Shown: positions 33,781 through 42,386 of the stretch, one piece after another
How positions within the stretch are numbered: position 1 is the first letter of the stretch
Layout: every line of letters starts with the position of its first letter
Assembly: GCF_042650565.1 (NCBI RefSeq)
Contig: NZ_JBHSBH010000001.1
Span: 62,001 to 126,000 of the forward strand
Length of the DNA: 64,000 nt
Reading direction: 5' to 3'
Source: Nocardiopsis_B sediminis
GTDB taxonomy: Bacteria > Actinomycetota > Actinomycetes > Streptosporangiales > Streptosporangiaceae
The notes under the pieces: generated by a model
What the model saw: the letters and a program-made list of their open reading frames with translations, nothing else
The model's database searches: none
What the model was told of the DNA's origin: nothing
Program-made: the position numbers and the translations under genes

Positions 33781-34680
33781 ATGACGACGACCTCAACCGG
33801 AGGCCCCAGTGGCGCGGTCGGGCAGGTCTCCGTGCTCGGGCTGGGTGACATGGGGTCGGCGATCGCCAAGGCGTTCGTCGACCGCGGGTATCGCACAACG
33901 GTCTGGAACCGGACCGCGAGCAAGAGCGCGCCGTTGGTCGACGCCGGCGCCACTGCGGCCGCGACGGCGGCGGAGGCCGTGGCGGCGAGCCCGCTCGTCG
34001 TGGTCTGCCTGCTCGACGGCAAAGCGGTCGACGAGGTACTGGGGTACGTCGATGCCGCGGTCGCAGGCAAGGTGCTGGTCAACCTCACGAGCGGGTCCCC
34101 CGGCCAGGCGCGGGCCAACGAGCGCTGGGCGGGTGAACGGGGCGCCGAATACCTCGATGGCAAGATCATGGGCGATCCGCCCTATGTGGGCACGCCCCGC
34201 ATCATGTTCCCGTTCAGCGGGTCCCGCCGAGCGTTCGACGCCCATGATTCGACGTTGCGGGAGTTGGGCAGCGTCACCTACCACGGCGAGGACGCCGGCT
34301 TGGCCGCCGTGGAGTTCATGGCCCAGGTCGCGGTCGGCTACGAGTTGCTCATCGGCTATCTCCACACGCTCAGGCTGGTCCAGGCGGAGGGGGTCGACGT
34401 GGTGGAGTTCACCGAGCGTATCGCCGGATCGGTGGCCGCCTACCCGCCGTTGTTGACCCAGATGGGGAAGGCGGTCAAGAACGGCTACTACCCGCCGGAT
34501 CTGGGCCCGCTCAGCGTCCAGGCTGCGTTGATGGACGACATGATCGGCCACCGCGAGTCCATCGGTGTGGAAGCCGTGCGGATGCGGGAGGTCAAGGAAC
34601 TGATGGATCGCCGGATCGCCGACGGCCACGGCGGACAGGGATTCTCCAGCCTGTTCGAGTTGCTGGCGAGAGGACGGTGA
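33781..34680 (+). CDS. NAD(P)-binding oxidoreductase, beta-hydroxyacid dehydrogenase/imine reductase-like
   Basis: A 299-residue protein of the 6-phosphogluconate-dehydrogenase superfamily. The N-terminal Rossmann motif is VSVLGLGDMGSAIAKAFVDR, followed by TTVWNRTASKSAPLVDAGA; NLTSGSPGQARANERWAGER and YLDGKIMGDPPYVGTPRIMF form the middle, and a helical C-domain follows. The usual catalytic Lys region of beta-hydroxyacid dehydrogenases (G-x-x-G-x-G-x-x-x-K-x-x-N) is not conserved (VEFMAQVAVGYELLIGYLHT), which favours the imine-reductase-like branch. The substrate is not known. The ATG at 33781 follows GAAGGGAAC. It is divergent from the broken MarR gene. Confidence 0.82.
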   Translation: MTTTSTGGPSGAVGQVSVLGLGDMGSAIAKAFVDRGYRTTVWNRTASKSAPLVDAGATAAATAAEAVAASPLVVVCLLDGKAVDEVLGYVDAAVAGKVLVNLTSGSPGQARANERWAGERGAEYLDGKIMGDPPYVGTPRIMFPFSGSRRAFDAHDSTLRELGSVTYHGEDAGLAAVEFMAQVAVGYELLIGYLHTLRLVQAEGVDVVEFTERIAGSVAAYPPLLTQMGKAVKNGYYPPDLGPLSVQAALMDDMIGHRESIGVEAVRMREVKELMDRRIADGHGGQGFSSLFELLARGR

Positions 34681-34685
34681 CCCCT

Positions 34686-34703
34686 GCCGCCCCCGGAGGC
34701 GGC
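34686..34703. terminator. short hairpin between convergent genes
   Basis: GCCGCC (34686-34691), 6-base loop, GGCGGC (34698-34703), between the reductase and the convergent GntR gene. Confidence 0.5.
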
Positions 34704-34707
34704 TCTC

Positions 34708-35403
34708 CTACTCCCCCTCGTCCTCCGGGTGGTCGATGCGGTCGTGGTAGGTGCGGCGGGTGCGTTCGGTGTGGTCGCGCATGAGGCGGGCGGCCTCGTC
34801 CTCTTTGCGGGCGGCTATCGCGTCGATGATGAGGGCGTGTTCGTGCCAGGACGCCATTCCGCGGGCGCGGGCGATGGGGGCGTAGTACCAGCGGACGCGG
34901 CGGTCGACCTGGGCGGCGAGTTCGGCCAGGACGGTGTTGCCCGATGCCCGGATGACGCCGCGGTGGAAGTCGGCGTTGGCGGTCACCACGGCGTCGACGT
35001 CGTCGGCGCCGACCGCGTCGGCTCCGGCGCGGCACAGTTCGCGCAGGAGGGCGATTTCGGGGTCGCCGGCGTTGCGGGCGGCCAGCCGGGCCGATTCGGT
35101 CTCCAGGAGGGCGCGGACGGCGAGGAGCTGGTCGGCCTCGCTCTCGGTGGGGGTGTGCACGAAGGCGCCGTAGCCGGGCCGCAGGTCGACCCATCCTTCG
35201 TTGTTGAGCCGTTGCAGGGCCTCCCGGACGGGCTGGCGGGAGACTCCGAGCCGTTCGGCGAGTTCGCTCTCGACCAGGTGGCGGCCGGGCGGGAGTTCTC
35301 GGGTGATGATCAGATCGAGGATCGCCTCGTAGACGGCTTCGCGCAGCGGCACGGGCCGCTGCACCCGCCCGGCCACCGCGGCCTTCAACGGCTGTGAGGT
35401 CAT
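34708..35403 (-). CDS. GntR-family (FCD) regulator, candidate regulator of the formate dehydrogenase genes
   Basis: A 231-residue FCD-type GntR protein: winged helix LREAVYEAILDLIITRELPP, GRHLVESELAERLGVSRQPV, REALQRLNNEGWVDLRPGYG; FCD domain with LRELCRAGADAVGADDVDAV and ADFHRGVIRASGNTVLAELA. The ATG at 35403 has GGAG 9 bases before it; an in-frame GTG at 35412 would overlap that site. A TGTAGACA site overlapping a perfect GTAGAC-A-GTCTAC dyad lies 35 bases upstream of its own start, and matching sites precede the next three transcription units, which suggests it controls itself, the PanE-like gene and the formate dehydrogenase genes. Confidence 0.87.
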   Translation of the reverse strand: MTSQPLKAAVAGRVQRPVPLREAVYEAILDLIITRELPPGRHLVESELAERLGVSRQPVREALQRLNNEGWVDLRPGYGAFVHTPTESEADQLLAVRALLETESARLAARNAGDPEIALLRELCRAGADAVGADDVDAVVTANADFHRGVIRASGNTVLAELAAQVDRRVRWYYAPIARARGMASWHEHALIIDAIAARKEDEAARLMRDHTERTRRTYHDRIDHPEDEGE

Positions 35404-35437
35404 GAGCGTCACTCCGGGGTCCGTCCGTCATGGATGG

Positions 35438-35451
35438 TGTAGACAGTCTAC
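35438..35451. promoter_or_regulatory. GntR box 1 (autoregulatory site)
   Basis: TGTAGACA (35438-35445) within the 13-bp dyad GTAGAC-A-GTCTAC (35439-35451), 35 bases upstream of the gntR start. Confidence 0.55.
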
Positions 35452-35694
35452 GAAATCCCACGGCTTTCTCAGCCCCGGCACGCCGCGCAGTTCGGGCGCC
35501 GCGGCCGCGGGCTCCGCTGGCGGCGGAGTCCCGCGGCCCGCGCGGGCGGTGACCAGCGGCATCCCCGCGGAGCCCCCACCCCCGGCGGCCGGGGGCCGCG
35601 GATCCGGTGAGAAGAACCGGAGAACTTCCCGTTCCCACCAGGTCGCACGTTCCTTCTCCGTCGAAAGTGCCACTGACACGACCACTCGTGCTTA

Positions 35695-35709
35695 GCATAC
35701 TGTATACAA
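35695..35709. promoter_or_regulatory. GntR box 2 / promoter of the PanE-like gene
   Basis: GCATACTGTATACAA, containing the perfect palindrome TGTATACA (35701-35708), 30 bases upstream of the start codon. The same GCATACTGTA string recurs at 36962 and 39305. Confidence 0.6.
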
Positions 35710-35738
35710 CTTCCGTCCCCCGAGAGAAGGGAGCGCTC

Positions 35739-36785
35739 ATGCGCATAGCCGTTCTGGGCGCCGGCGCTATCGGCGCCTACGCGGGTGCGGCACTGCACCG
35801 CGGCGGGGCCGACGTCCACCTCATCGCCCGCGGAGCCCACCTGGAGGCGCTGCGCGCCGACGGTGTCCGGGTGCTCAGCCCGCGCGGCGACTTCACCGCA
35901 CGTCCGCACGCCACCTCCGACCCGGCCGAGGTCGGGCCGGTCGACTACATCTTCCTCGGCCTCAAGGCCCAGCACTACGCCGACGCCGGCGCGATGCTGC
36001 GCCCGCTGATGGGCCCCGCGACCGCCGTCGTGGCCGCCCAGAACGGCATCCCCTGGTGGTACTTCCACGGCGTCGGCGGCCCGCTCGCCGACCGGCGCGT
36101 GGAGACGGTCGACCCGGGCGGGTCGGTCAGCCGGGCGATCCCCGTGGAGCGCGCCATCGGCTGTGTCGTCTACGCCGCGACGGAGATCGCCGGCCCCGGC
36201 GTGATCCGGCACATGGAGGGGACCCGGTTTTCCATCGGGGAGCCCACCGGGGAGGTCTCCGACCGCTGCCGCGCGTTCAGCGAGGCGATGATCGCGGGCG
36301 GCCTCAAGTGCCCCATCGAGCCCGATATCCGCGAGGACGTCTGGGTGAAGCTGATGGGCAACATCACCTTCAACCCGCTCAGCGCCCTGACCCGCTCGAC
36401 CATGGCCCAGATCTGCGGCGACCGGTCCACCCGCGCGCTCGCGCGGGCCATGATGACGGAGACGCTGGAGGTGGCCGCCCGGCTGGGCATCCGCCCCGGG
36501 ATCTCCATCGAGCGCCGGCTGGCCGGAGCGGAGCGCGCCGGCGACCACCGCACCTCGACGCTGCACGATGTCGAGCGCGGCCGGCCCATGGAGCTGGACG
36601 TGATCCTGACGGCCGTGGTGGAGCTGGCCGACCTGACCGGGGCCGAAGTGCCCACCCTGCGATCGGTGGACGCGGTGGCGCGGCTGCTCAACCAGCGGCT
36701 GATCGACGGGACGGCGGCTCCGGCCGCGGCTGCCGCGGCTTCACCGGCGGCCGCGCACGCCGGGGCCGGCACGCCGGCGGCCTGA
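35739..36785 (+). CDS. ketopantoate reductase-like oxidoreductase (PanE/ApbA family)
   Basis: A 348-residue protein with the N-terminal NADP motif MRIAVLGAGAIGAYAGAALH, the middle VDYIFLGLKAQHYADAGAML and VVAAQNGIPWWYF, and the ApbA C-terminal domain with the catalytic-Lys region DIREDVWVKLMGNITFNPLS. It reduces 2-oxo acids; the group with WWYF and a long C-domain is usually not the biosynthetic pantothenate enzyme but a paralogue of unknown substrate. It ends in an Ala-rich tail. AGAAGGGAG precedes the ATG. Its GntR box ties it to the neighbouring formate dehydrogenase genes, so its reaction may produce or follow formate metabolism. Confidence 0.82.
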   Translation: MRIAVLGAGAIGAYAGAALHRGGADVHLIARGAHLEALRADGVRVLSPRGDFTARPHATSDPAEVGPVDYIFLGLKAQHYADAGAMLRPLMGPATAVVAAQNGIPWWYFHGVGGPLADRRVETVDPGGSVSRAIPVERAIGCVVYAATEIAGPGVIRHMEGTRFSIGEPTGEVSDRCRAFSEAMIAGGLKCPIEPDIREDVWVKLMGNITFNPLSALTRSTMAQICGDRSTRALARAMMTETLEVAARLGIRPGISIERRLAGAERAGDHRTSTLHDVERGRPMELDVILTAVVELADLTGAEVPTLRSVDAVARLLNQRLIDGTAAPAAAAAASPAAAHAGAGTPAA

Positions 36786-36961
36786 GCGGCGCCCGGGGGC
36801 GGCGGGGGCCGGGACGGCCGGCGGAATCCGGCGCGGCGGCCCCTCTCGGGTACGGCGCCGTGCGACGCTGGAGGCCCCGCCGTCCCCGCCGCCGGGCCGG
36901 TCCGCTCCGCCCGCCGGTCCGCACGCCGCGCCGGGCGGCCTTGCCGCGACGTGAAATCGGC

Positions 36962-36976
36962 GCATACTGTAGACAA
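36962..36976. promoter_or_regulatory. GntR box 3 / promoter of the formate dehydrogenase catalytic gene
   Basis: GCATACTGTAGACAA, 13 of 15 or better identical to box 2 (one difference in the core, T to G), 51 bases upstream of the start codon. Confidence 0.6.
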
Positions 36977-37026
36977 TCTCTATCATCGATGACCACCGTG
37001 GCCACGACGACCCAAGCGAGGCCGAG

Positions 37027-38979
37027 ATGCGATCGGACCGCCAGCCCACCTCCTACGAACGGCTCTCCCACCCCCTCGTCCGCGAGCACGGCGAGCTGCG
37101 CCCGGCCTCCTGGGAGGAGGCCCTGGACCGCGCCGCCGCCGCCTTCACCGACAGCGTCGGCAAGCACGGCCCCAACGCCTTCGGCATGCTCTCCTGCGCC
37201 CGGGCGACCAACGAGATGAACTTCGTCGCCCAGAAGTTCACCCGCGTCGTCATGGGCACCAACAACGTCGACTCCTGCAACCGCACCTGCCACGCCCCCA
37301 GCGTCGCCGGGCTGTCGGCGGCCTTCGGGTCGGGCGGCGGCACGTCCTCCTACGCCGACGTCGAGGACACCGACCTCATCGTCGTGTGGGGCGGCAACCC
37401 CCGCTTCGCCCACCCGATCTTCTTCCAGCACGTGCTCAAGGGCGTGCACCGGGGCGCCCGCCTCTACGTGGTGGACCCCCGGCGGACGTCGTCGGCGGAA
37501 TGGGCCGACCGCTGGCTGGGGCTCAACGTGGGCACCGACATCCCGCTCGCCCACGCGATCGGCCGCGAGATCATCCACGCCGGGCTGGTCAACGAGACCT
37601 TCGTCCAGCGCGGCACCAGCGGTTTCGAGGAGTACCGCGAGCTGGTCGAGCCGTGGACCCTGGCCGCGGCCGAGGCCGAGACCGGGGTCCCGGCCGAGGC
37701 GATCCGCGAGCTGGCCCACGCCTACGCCCGCGCCGAGCGGGCGCAGCTGAGCTGGACGCTGGGCATCACCGAGCACCACAACGCCACCGACAACGTCCGG
37801 GCGCTGATCAACCTCGCGCTGCTCACCGGGCACGTGGGCCGGGCGGGCTCGGGCCTGCAACCCCTGCGCGGCCAGAACAACGTGCAGGGCGGCGGCGACA
37901 TGGGCGCCATCCCCGACCGGCTGGCCGGGTTCCAGGACATCCTCGACCCCGCGGTGCGCGCCCGGTTCGAGAAGGTGTGGGACACCGACATCCAGCCGCG
38001 CAAGGGCAAGACGCTCACCCAGATGTTCGAGGCGATGGACGAGGGCGAGCTGAAGGCGCTCTACGTCATCGGCGAGAACCCGGTGCAGTCGGAGCCCGAG
38101 ACGCTCAAGACCACGCGCCGCCTCCAGTCGCTCGACCACCTGGTGGTGCAGGACATCTTCCTGACCCGCACCGCCGAGCTGGCCGACGTCGTGCTCCCGG
38201 CGAGCGCGTCGTGGTGCGAGTCCGACGGCACCTTCACCAACAGCGAGCGGCGCGTGCAGCTCGTGCGCAAGGCGCTGGACCCGCCACCGGGGGCCCGCGA
38301 CGACATCCACATCATCTGCGACCTGGCCCAGCGGATGGGCCACCCGTGGCGCTACCCCTCGGCCGAGGAGGTCTGGGACGAGCTGCGCTCGCTGTCGCCC
38401 ATCCACCGCGGCATGACCTATGCCCGGCTGGAGGAGCACCACGGCATCCAGTGGCCCTGCTACTCCGAGGACACGCTCGAGCCGGGCTACCTGCACGCCC
38501 GCCTGTGGTCGGCCGACCCCGAGGAGCGGGGGACCCCCGCTCCGTTCGGCCTGGTGGGGCACTCCCCGCCGGTCGACCTGCTCGACGACGACTTCCCGTT
38601 CCGGCTCACCACGGGGCGCCGGCTCGACGACTACAACACCGGGGTGCAGACGAGCGGGTTCTCCTCGCCGCTGCGCCGGGGCGAGCTGCTCGACCTCTCG
38701 CCCGAGGACGCCGAGCGGCTGGGGGTGGCCGACGGTGAGACCGTGCGCGTCTCCTCGCGGCGCGGCTCGGTGCTGGTGCCGGTGTCGGTGACCCCGTCGA
38801 TGCGGGCCGGGCTGGTGTTCATGACGTTCCACTTCCCCGACCAGGTCGACACCCAGCTGCTGACCCTGGACGCCACCGACCCCATCGCGGGGACGGCGGA
38901 GTACAAGGCGGCGGCGGTGCGGATCGAGAAGGTCGCCCAGCCCGCCGAGGGCGGTACACCCGTCCCGGCGGCGACCTAG
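37027..38979 (+). CDS. fdhA: formate dehydrogenase, molybdopterin catalytic subunit lacking its N-terminal 4Fe-4S domain
   Basis: A 650-residue molybdopterin oxidoreductase. It starts at LSHPLVREHGELRPASWEEA, the point reached about 60 residues into ordinary FDH proteins, so the N-terminal 4Fe-4S Mo-bisPGD domain is absent; that segment is found at the end of the protein at 41341. The active-site motif is SCNRTCHAPS with Cys (about residue 88) in place of selenocysteine. Other marks are GLQPLRGQNNVQGGGDMGAI and TTGRRLDDYNTGVQTSGFSS in the C-terminal cofactor domain. It oxidises formate to CO2. It is transcribed from its own GntR-box promoter and ends in a terminator-like hairpin. Confidence 0.87.
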   Translation: MRSDRQPTSYERLSHPLVREHGELRPASWEEALDRAAAAFTDSVGKHGPNAFGMLSCARATNEMNFVAQKFTRVVMGTNNVDSCNRTCHAPSVAGLSAAFGSGGGTSSYADVEDTDLIVVWGGNPRFAHPIFFQHVLKGVHRGARLYVVDPRRTSSAEWADRWLGLNVGTDIPLAHAIGREIIHAGLVNETFVQRGTSGFEEYRELVEPWTLAAAEAETGVPAEAIRELAHAYARAERAQLSWTLGITEHHNATDNVRALINLALLTGHVGRAGSGLQPLRGQNNVQGGGDMGAIPDRLAGFQDILDPAVRARFEKVWDTDIQPRKGKTLTQMFEAMDEGELKALYVIGENPVQSEPETLKTTRRLQSLDHLVVQDIFLTRTAELADVVLPASASWCESDGTFTNSERRVQLVRKALDPPPGARDDIHIICDLAQRMGHPWRYPSAEEVWDELRSLSPIHRGMTYARLEEHHGIQWPCYSEDTLEPGYLHARLWSADPEERGTPAPFGLVGHSPPVDLLDDDFPFRLTTGRRLDDYNTGVQTSGFSSPLRRGELLDLSPEDAERLGVADGETVRVSSRRGSVLVPVSVTPSMRAGLVFMTFHFPDQVDTQLLTLDATDPIAGTAEYKAAAVRIEKVAQPAEGGTPVPAAT

Positions 38980-38998
38980 CCGGCCCCCCTGCCTGTGC

Positions 38999-39033
38999 GG
39001 CCCGCCGTGCAACGCCCTCGGCACAGCGGGCCG
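38999..39033 (+). terminator. hairpin after fdhA
   Basis: CGGCCCGCCGTGC (38999-39011) pairs with GCACAGCGGGCCG (39021-39033) with one mismatch, 19 bases after the stop. Confidence 0.55.
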
Positions 39034-39304
39034 ACGAGCGAGCGGAGGCGGCGCCGCCACTGGCCGAAGGCCCACCCGCGGGGCCGTTGGAGCAGAGCGA
39101 GGAGGCGAGCGTGCCCCAGGGGGCGGCACGGCGGGCCGCAGCGGGGGTAGGCCGGTCCGCGGGGGAGCGGGCGCCTCGGCGTCCGCTCCCCCGCGCGGCC
39201 GCCGTGACCTGTGCCGACGGAGTCCGGCTCCGGCCGTGGTGCGCGTGACGCGCATCGCGGATGACCCGCCGGGTACAGGGTCTTGCCGAGAGATCGAACG
39301 CGGA

Positions 39305-39326
39305 GCATACTGTAGCCCGTATACAA
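39305..39326. promoter_or_regulatory. GntR box 4 / promoter of the diaphorase operon
   Basis: GCATACTGTA (39305-39314) followed by CCC-region and GTATACAA (39319-39326), the two halves of the motif in boxes 2 and 3 separated by a few bases; 45 bases upstream of the start codon. Confidence 0.5.
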
Positions 39327-39370
39327 AGTCCTGTGATCTGGCTTACACGGAATTCGAGGTGACCGGGCAC

Positions 39371-41344
39371 GTGGATCTGCACTTCCTGGACGCTCCGCCG
39401 ACCGACACCGAGCGGGCCGCCGTGGACGCCGTCCTCGGCGCCCCGGAATCGGGGTGGGACGGCGGCGAGCGCCAGGCATCCGACCTCCGCTTCGCCCAGG
39501 GCGGCCACGCCGCACGCGGGCGCCGCGACCTGCTGCTGCCCGCACTGCACGCCGTCAACGACCGCGTCGGCTGGATCAGCCGCGAAGCCCTGGACTACAT
39601 CTGCCGCCGGCTGACCCTGCCGCCCGCCGAAGCCTACGGGGTCGCCTCCTTCTACGCGATGTTCGCCCTGGAGCGCCGCCCCAAGCGGGTGGTGCACGTG
39701 TGCACCGACATCGCCTGCGCCGGCGCCGGATCCGACCGCCTGTGCGCGGCGATGACCGAGCGGGCCGGCGCCCCCGGCTCCGCCGACGGCGATGCCGACC
39801 TGGTCTGGCACGAGAGCCCCTGCCTGGGGCTGTGCGAGCGCGCACCCGCCGCCCTGGCCATCGAGGCCGGCGACCCGCCCGCCTACGCCGTCGCGGCCCC
39901 CGCCGAGGCGTCCGACCTGGTCGGCGACGCCCCCACCGGCGCCGCGGCCCCCGGTGGCGACGGCGCCGCACCCGTCGCCACCCCTTCCTCCAACGGCCAC
40001 CGCCGCCCGCGCACCACCACCTTCTCCCCCGCCCCGCTGCCCGGCCCCTCCCCCGAGCCCGAACCCGGCGCGGCCGTCCCCCAGTCGGGCGACCCCGGGC
40101 TGCTCCTGCTGCGCCGGGTGGGCGTGGTCGACCCCGAGAGCCTCGACGACTACCGCTCCCACGGCGGCTACGCCGCGCTGCGCGAGGCGCTGCGCCTGGG
40201 CCCCTCCGGGGTCATCCGCGAGGTCAGCGACTCCGGCCTGGTCGGGCGCGGCGGCGCCGCCTTCCCCACCGGCCGCAAATGGGACGCCACCGCCCGGCGC
40301 CCCGAGACCCCCCGCTACATCGTCTGCAACGCCGACGAGAGCGAGCCCGGAACCTTCAAGGACCGCGTGCTCATGGAGGGCGACCCGTTCTCCGTCATCG
40401 AGGCGATGACCATCGCGGGCTACGCCAACGGCGCCGCCACCGGCTACCTCTACATCCGCGGGGAGTACCCGCGGGCGCTGTCGCGCCTGGAGAACGCCAT
40501 CGCCCGCGCCCGCGACCGCGGTCTGCTCGGCACCGACATCCTCGGCTCGGGGTTCGACTTCGACATCGAGATCCGGCGCGGCGCCGGCGCCTACATCTGC
40601 GGCGAGGAGACCGCGATCTTCAACTCGATCGAGGGCCGGCGCGGCGAGCCCCGCAGCAAGCCGCCCTTCCCCGTCGAGCGCGGGCTCTTCAACCGCCCCA
40701 CCGCGATCAACAACGTGGAGACCCTGGTCAACGTGTTGCCGATCGTGCTCATGGGCGGGCCCGCCTACGCGCGCATCGGCACCGGGCGCTCCACCGGCCC
40801 CAAGCTGTTCTGCGTCTCGGGCTCGGTGCGCCGCCCCGGGGTCTATGAGGTGCCGTTCGGGGCCACCCTGCGCGAGCTGCTCACCCTGGCCGGCGGTGCC
40901 GGGCCCGCCCCGCTGCGCGCGGTCCTGCTGGGCGGGGCCGCCGGCGGGTTCGTCCGCGCCGACGAGCTCGACATCCCGCTCACCTTCGAGGGGGCCCGCG
41001 AGGCGGGGGCCACCCTGGGCTCGGGCGTGGTGCTGGTCCTGGACGACACGGTCGACCTGGCGGCCATCCTGGTGCGCATCGCCGCGTTCTTCCGCGACGA
41101 GTCGTGCGGGCAGTGCGTTCCCTGCCGGGTCGGCACGGTCCGCCAGGAGGAGGCGTTGCAGCGCCTGTCCCTGGGCACCGGGCCGCGCCGGACCGACCTC
41201 GCGCTGCTGCGCGAGGTGGGGGCGGCGATGCGCGACGCCTCGATCTGCGGCCTGGGCCAGACGGCGTGGAACGCCGTGGAGTCGGCCATCGACCGCCTGG
41301 GCGTCTTCGGCGCCGAGGAAACGACGTTGAAGGAGGTCAGGTGA
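39371..41344 (+). CDS. formate dehydrogenase diaphorase subunit, NuoE-NuoF fusion (FdsG-FdsB-like)
   Basis: A 657-residue fusion. Residues about 1-190 are NuoE-like (ALDYICRRLTLPPAEAYGVA; 2Fe-2S cysteines in HVCTDIACAGAG and ESPCLGLCERAP). A Pro/Ala-rich linker follows, then a NuoF-like part with NADH site GRGGAAFPTGRKWD, FMN segment CNADESEPGTFKDRVLMEGD, GAYICGEETAIFNSIEGRRG and the 4Fe-4S motif ESCGQCVPCRVG plus SICGLGQ. It transfers electrons from the formate-oxidising site to NAD+. In FdsABG-type enzymes these are two proteins. The GTG at 39371 is chosen for its GAGGTGA ribosome site; a GTG at 39359 is possible. The stop overlaps the next start (GTGA). Confidence 0.87.
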   Translation: MDLHFLDAPPTDTERAAVDAVLGAPESGWDGGERQASDLRFAQGGHAARGRRDLLLPALHAVNDRVGWISREALDYICRRLTLPPAEAYGVASFYAMFALERRPKRVVHVCTDIACAGAGSDRLCAAMTERAGAPGSADGDADLVWHESPCLGLCERAPAALAIEAGDPPAYAVAAPAEASDLVGDAPTGAAAPGGDGAAPVATPSSNGHRRPRTTTFSPAPLPGPSPEPEPGAAVPQSGDPGLLLLRRVGVVDPESLDDYRSHGGYAALREALRLGPSGVIREVSDSGLVGRGGAAFPTGRKWDATARRPETPRYIVCNADESEPGTFKDRVLMEGDPFSVIEAMTIAGYANGAATGYLYIRGEYPRALSRLENAIARARDRGLLGTDILGSGFDFDIEIRRGAGAYICGEETAIFNSIEGRRGEPRSKPPFPVERGLFNRPTAINNVETLVNVLPIVLMGGPAYARIGTGRSTGPKLFCVSGSVRRPGVYEVPFGATLRELLTLAGGAGPAPLRAVLLGGAAGGFVRADELDIPLTFEGAREAGATLGSGVVLVLDDTVDLAAILVRIAAFFRDESCGQCVPCRVGTVRQEEALQRLSLGTGPRRTDLALLREVGAAMRDASICGLGQTAWNAVESAIDRLGVFGAEETTLKEVR

Positions 41345-42282
41345 GTACCCCCGTATCCCTGGACGCACCGCGGCGGCTGGTCGACGTCACCGTCGACGGC
41401 CGCGAGGTGCGGGTGCCCGAGGGCGCCACCATCCTCGACGCCTGCACCGCGGTGGGCACCGATGTGCCGACCCTGTGCTACGGCGACACCCTGACACCGA
41501 AGAACGCCTGCCGGGTGTGCGTGGTGGAGGTCGAGGGCGCCCGCACCCTCGCCCCGGCCTGCTCGCGCGCCGTGGAGCCGGGGATGTCGGTGGCCACCGA
41601 CTCCGAGCGGGTCCGCCACAGCCGCAAGATGGTGCTCGAGCTCCTGGGCTCGTCGGTCGACCTGTCCACGACCCCCGATGTGCCGGAGTGGATGGAGCGC
41701 TACGAGGCCCGCCCCGAGCGCTTCGGCCCCCGGGCCGAGCCGGCCCCGCTGGGCGAGCGCGATGCCCGCCACGCCGGCGAGCACCACGCGGGCGACGGCA
41801 GCGTCGCGGCCACGGTGGAGCAGCCGGCGAAGGTCGACAACGACCTCTACGTGCGCGACTACGGCAAGTGCATCATGTGCTACAAGTGCGTGGACGCCTG
41901 TGGCGAGCAGTGGCAGAACACGTTCGCGATCGGCATCGCCGGGCGCGGGTTCGACGCCCGGGTCTCCACCGAGCACGACGTCGCCCTGCCCGACTCCGCG
42001 TGCGTCTACTGCGGCAACTGCATCGAGGTGTGCCCCACGGGGGCGCTGTCGTTCGCCACCGAGTTCGACATGCGCAACGAAGGCACCTGGGACGAAGGGC
42101 GCCAGACGCAGACCACCACCGTGTGCACCTACTGCGGGGTGGGCTGCAACGTCACCCTGCACGTCCAGGACAACGAGATCGTCAAGGTCTCCTCGCCCCA
42201 CGACAACCCGGTGACCCACGGCAACCTGTGCATCAAGGGGCGCTTCGGCTTCCAGCACGTCCAGCAGCGCCGCCACGACTGA
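41341..42282 (+). CDS. formate dehydrogenase Fe-S subunit carrying the displaced FDH N-terminal 4Fe-4S domain
   Basis: A 313-residue protein built of the Fe-S front end of FdsA/NuoG: a 2Fe-2S ferredoxin domain (DVPTLCYGDTLTPKNACRVC), the His/Cys region, then two 4Fe-4S motifs (CIMCYKCVDACGEQW and CVYCGNCIEVCPTGAL), and finally, after about residue 255, the molybdopterin-enzyme 4Fe-4S motif VCTYCGVGCNVTLHVQDNEI with PVTHGNLCIKGRFG. That last segment normally starts the catalytic subunit, which here is missing it. So the FDH large subunit is split after its Fe4S4 domain, with the two parts encoded in reverse order. The GTG start overlaps the previous stop; GGAGG precedes it. Confidence 0.88.
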   Translation: MSTPVSLDAPRRLVDVTVDGREVRVPEGATILDACTAVGTDVPTLCYGDTLTPKNACRVCVVEVEGARTLAPACSRAVEPGMSVATDSERVRHSRKMVLELLGSSVDLSTTPDVPEWMERYEARPERFGPRAEPAPLGERDARHAGEHHAGDGSVAATVEQPAKVDNDLYVRDYGKCIMCYKCVDACGEQWQNTFAIGIAGRGFDARVSTEHDVALPDSACVYCGNCIEVCPTGALSFATEFDMRNEGTWDEGRQTQTTTVCTYCGVGCNVTLHVQDNEIVKVSSPHDNPVTHGNLCIKGRFGFQHVQQRRHD

Positions 42283-42337
42283 TTCCGAGCTGAGTGGGAA
42301 ATACGGAAAGGCACCGAACCAGAGGGCCGCTGAGGCG

Positions 42338-42355
42338 CCCGGCCGCACGGCCGGG
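42338..42355 (+). terminator. short hairpin before fdhD
   Basis: CCCGGCC (42338-42344), loop GCAC, GGCCGGG (42349-42355), in the 104-base gap between the Fe-S subunit gene and fdhD; it may attenuate rather than stop transcription. Confidence 0.45.
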
Positions 42356-42386
42356 CCCCTGCGTGGCCGGAAAGGCATAGGGGATC

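Larger units (their letters stand above)
35404..35738. other. divergent gntR/panE-like intergenic region
   Basis: 335 bases without a gene. It contains GntR box 1 (35438-35451), GntR box 2 (35695-35709), and between them a large GC-rich imperfect hairpin (about 35499-35542, with arms ending CTCCGC and GCGGAG) that could separate the two promoters. Confidence 0.5.
38980..39370. other. intergenic region between the two formate dehydrogenase units
   Basis: 391 bases without a credible gene. It holds the terminator-like hairpin at 38999-39033 and GntR box 4 at 39305-39326, so the downstream genes have their own promoter. Confidence 0.55.
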
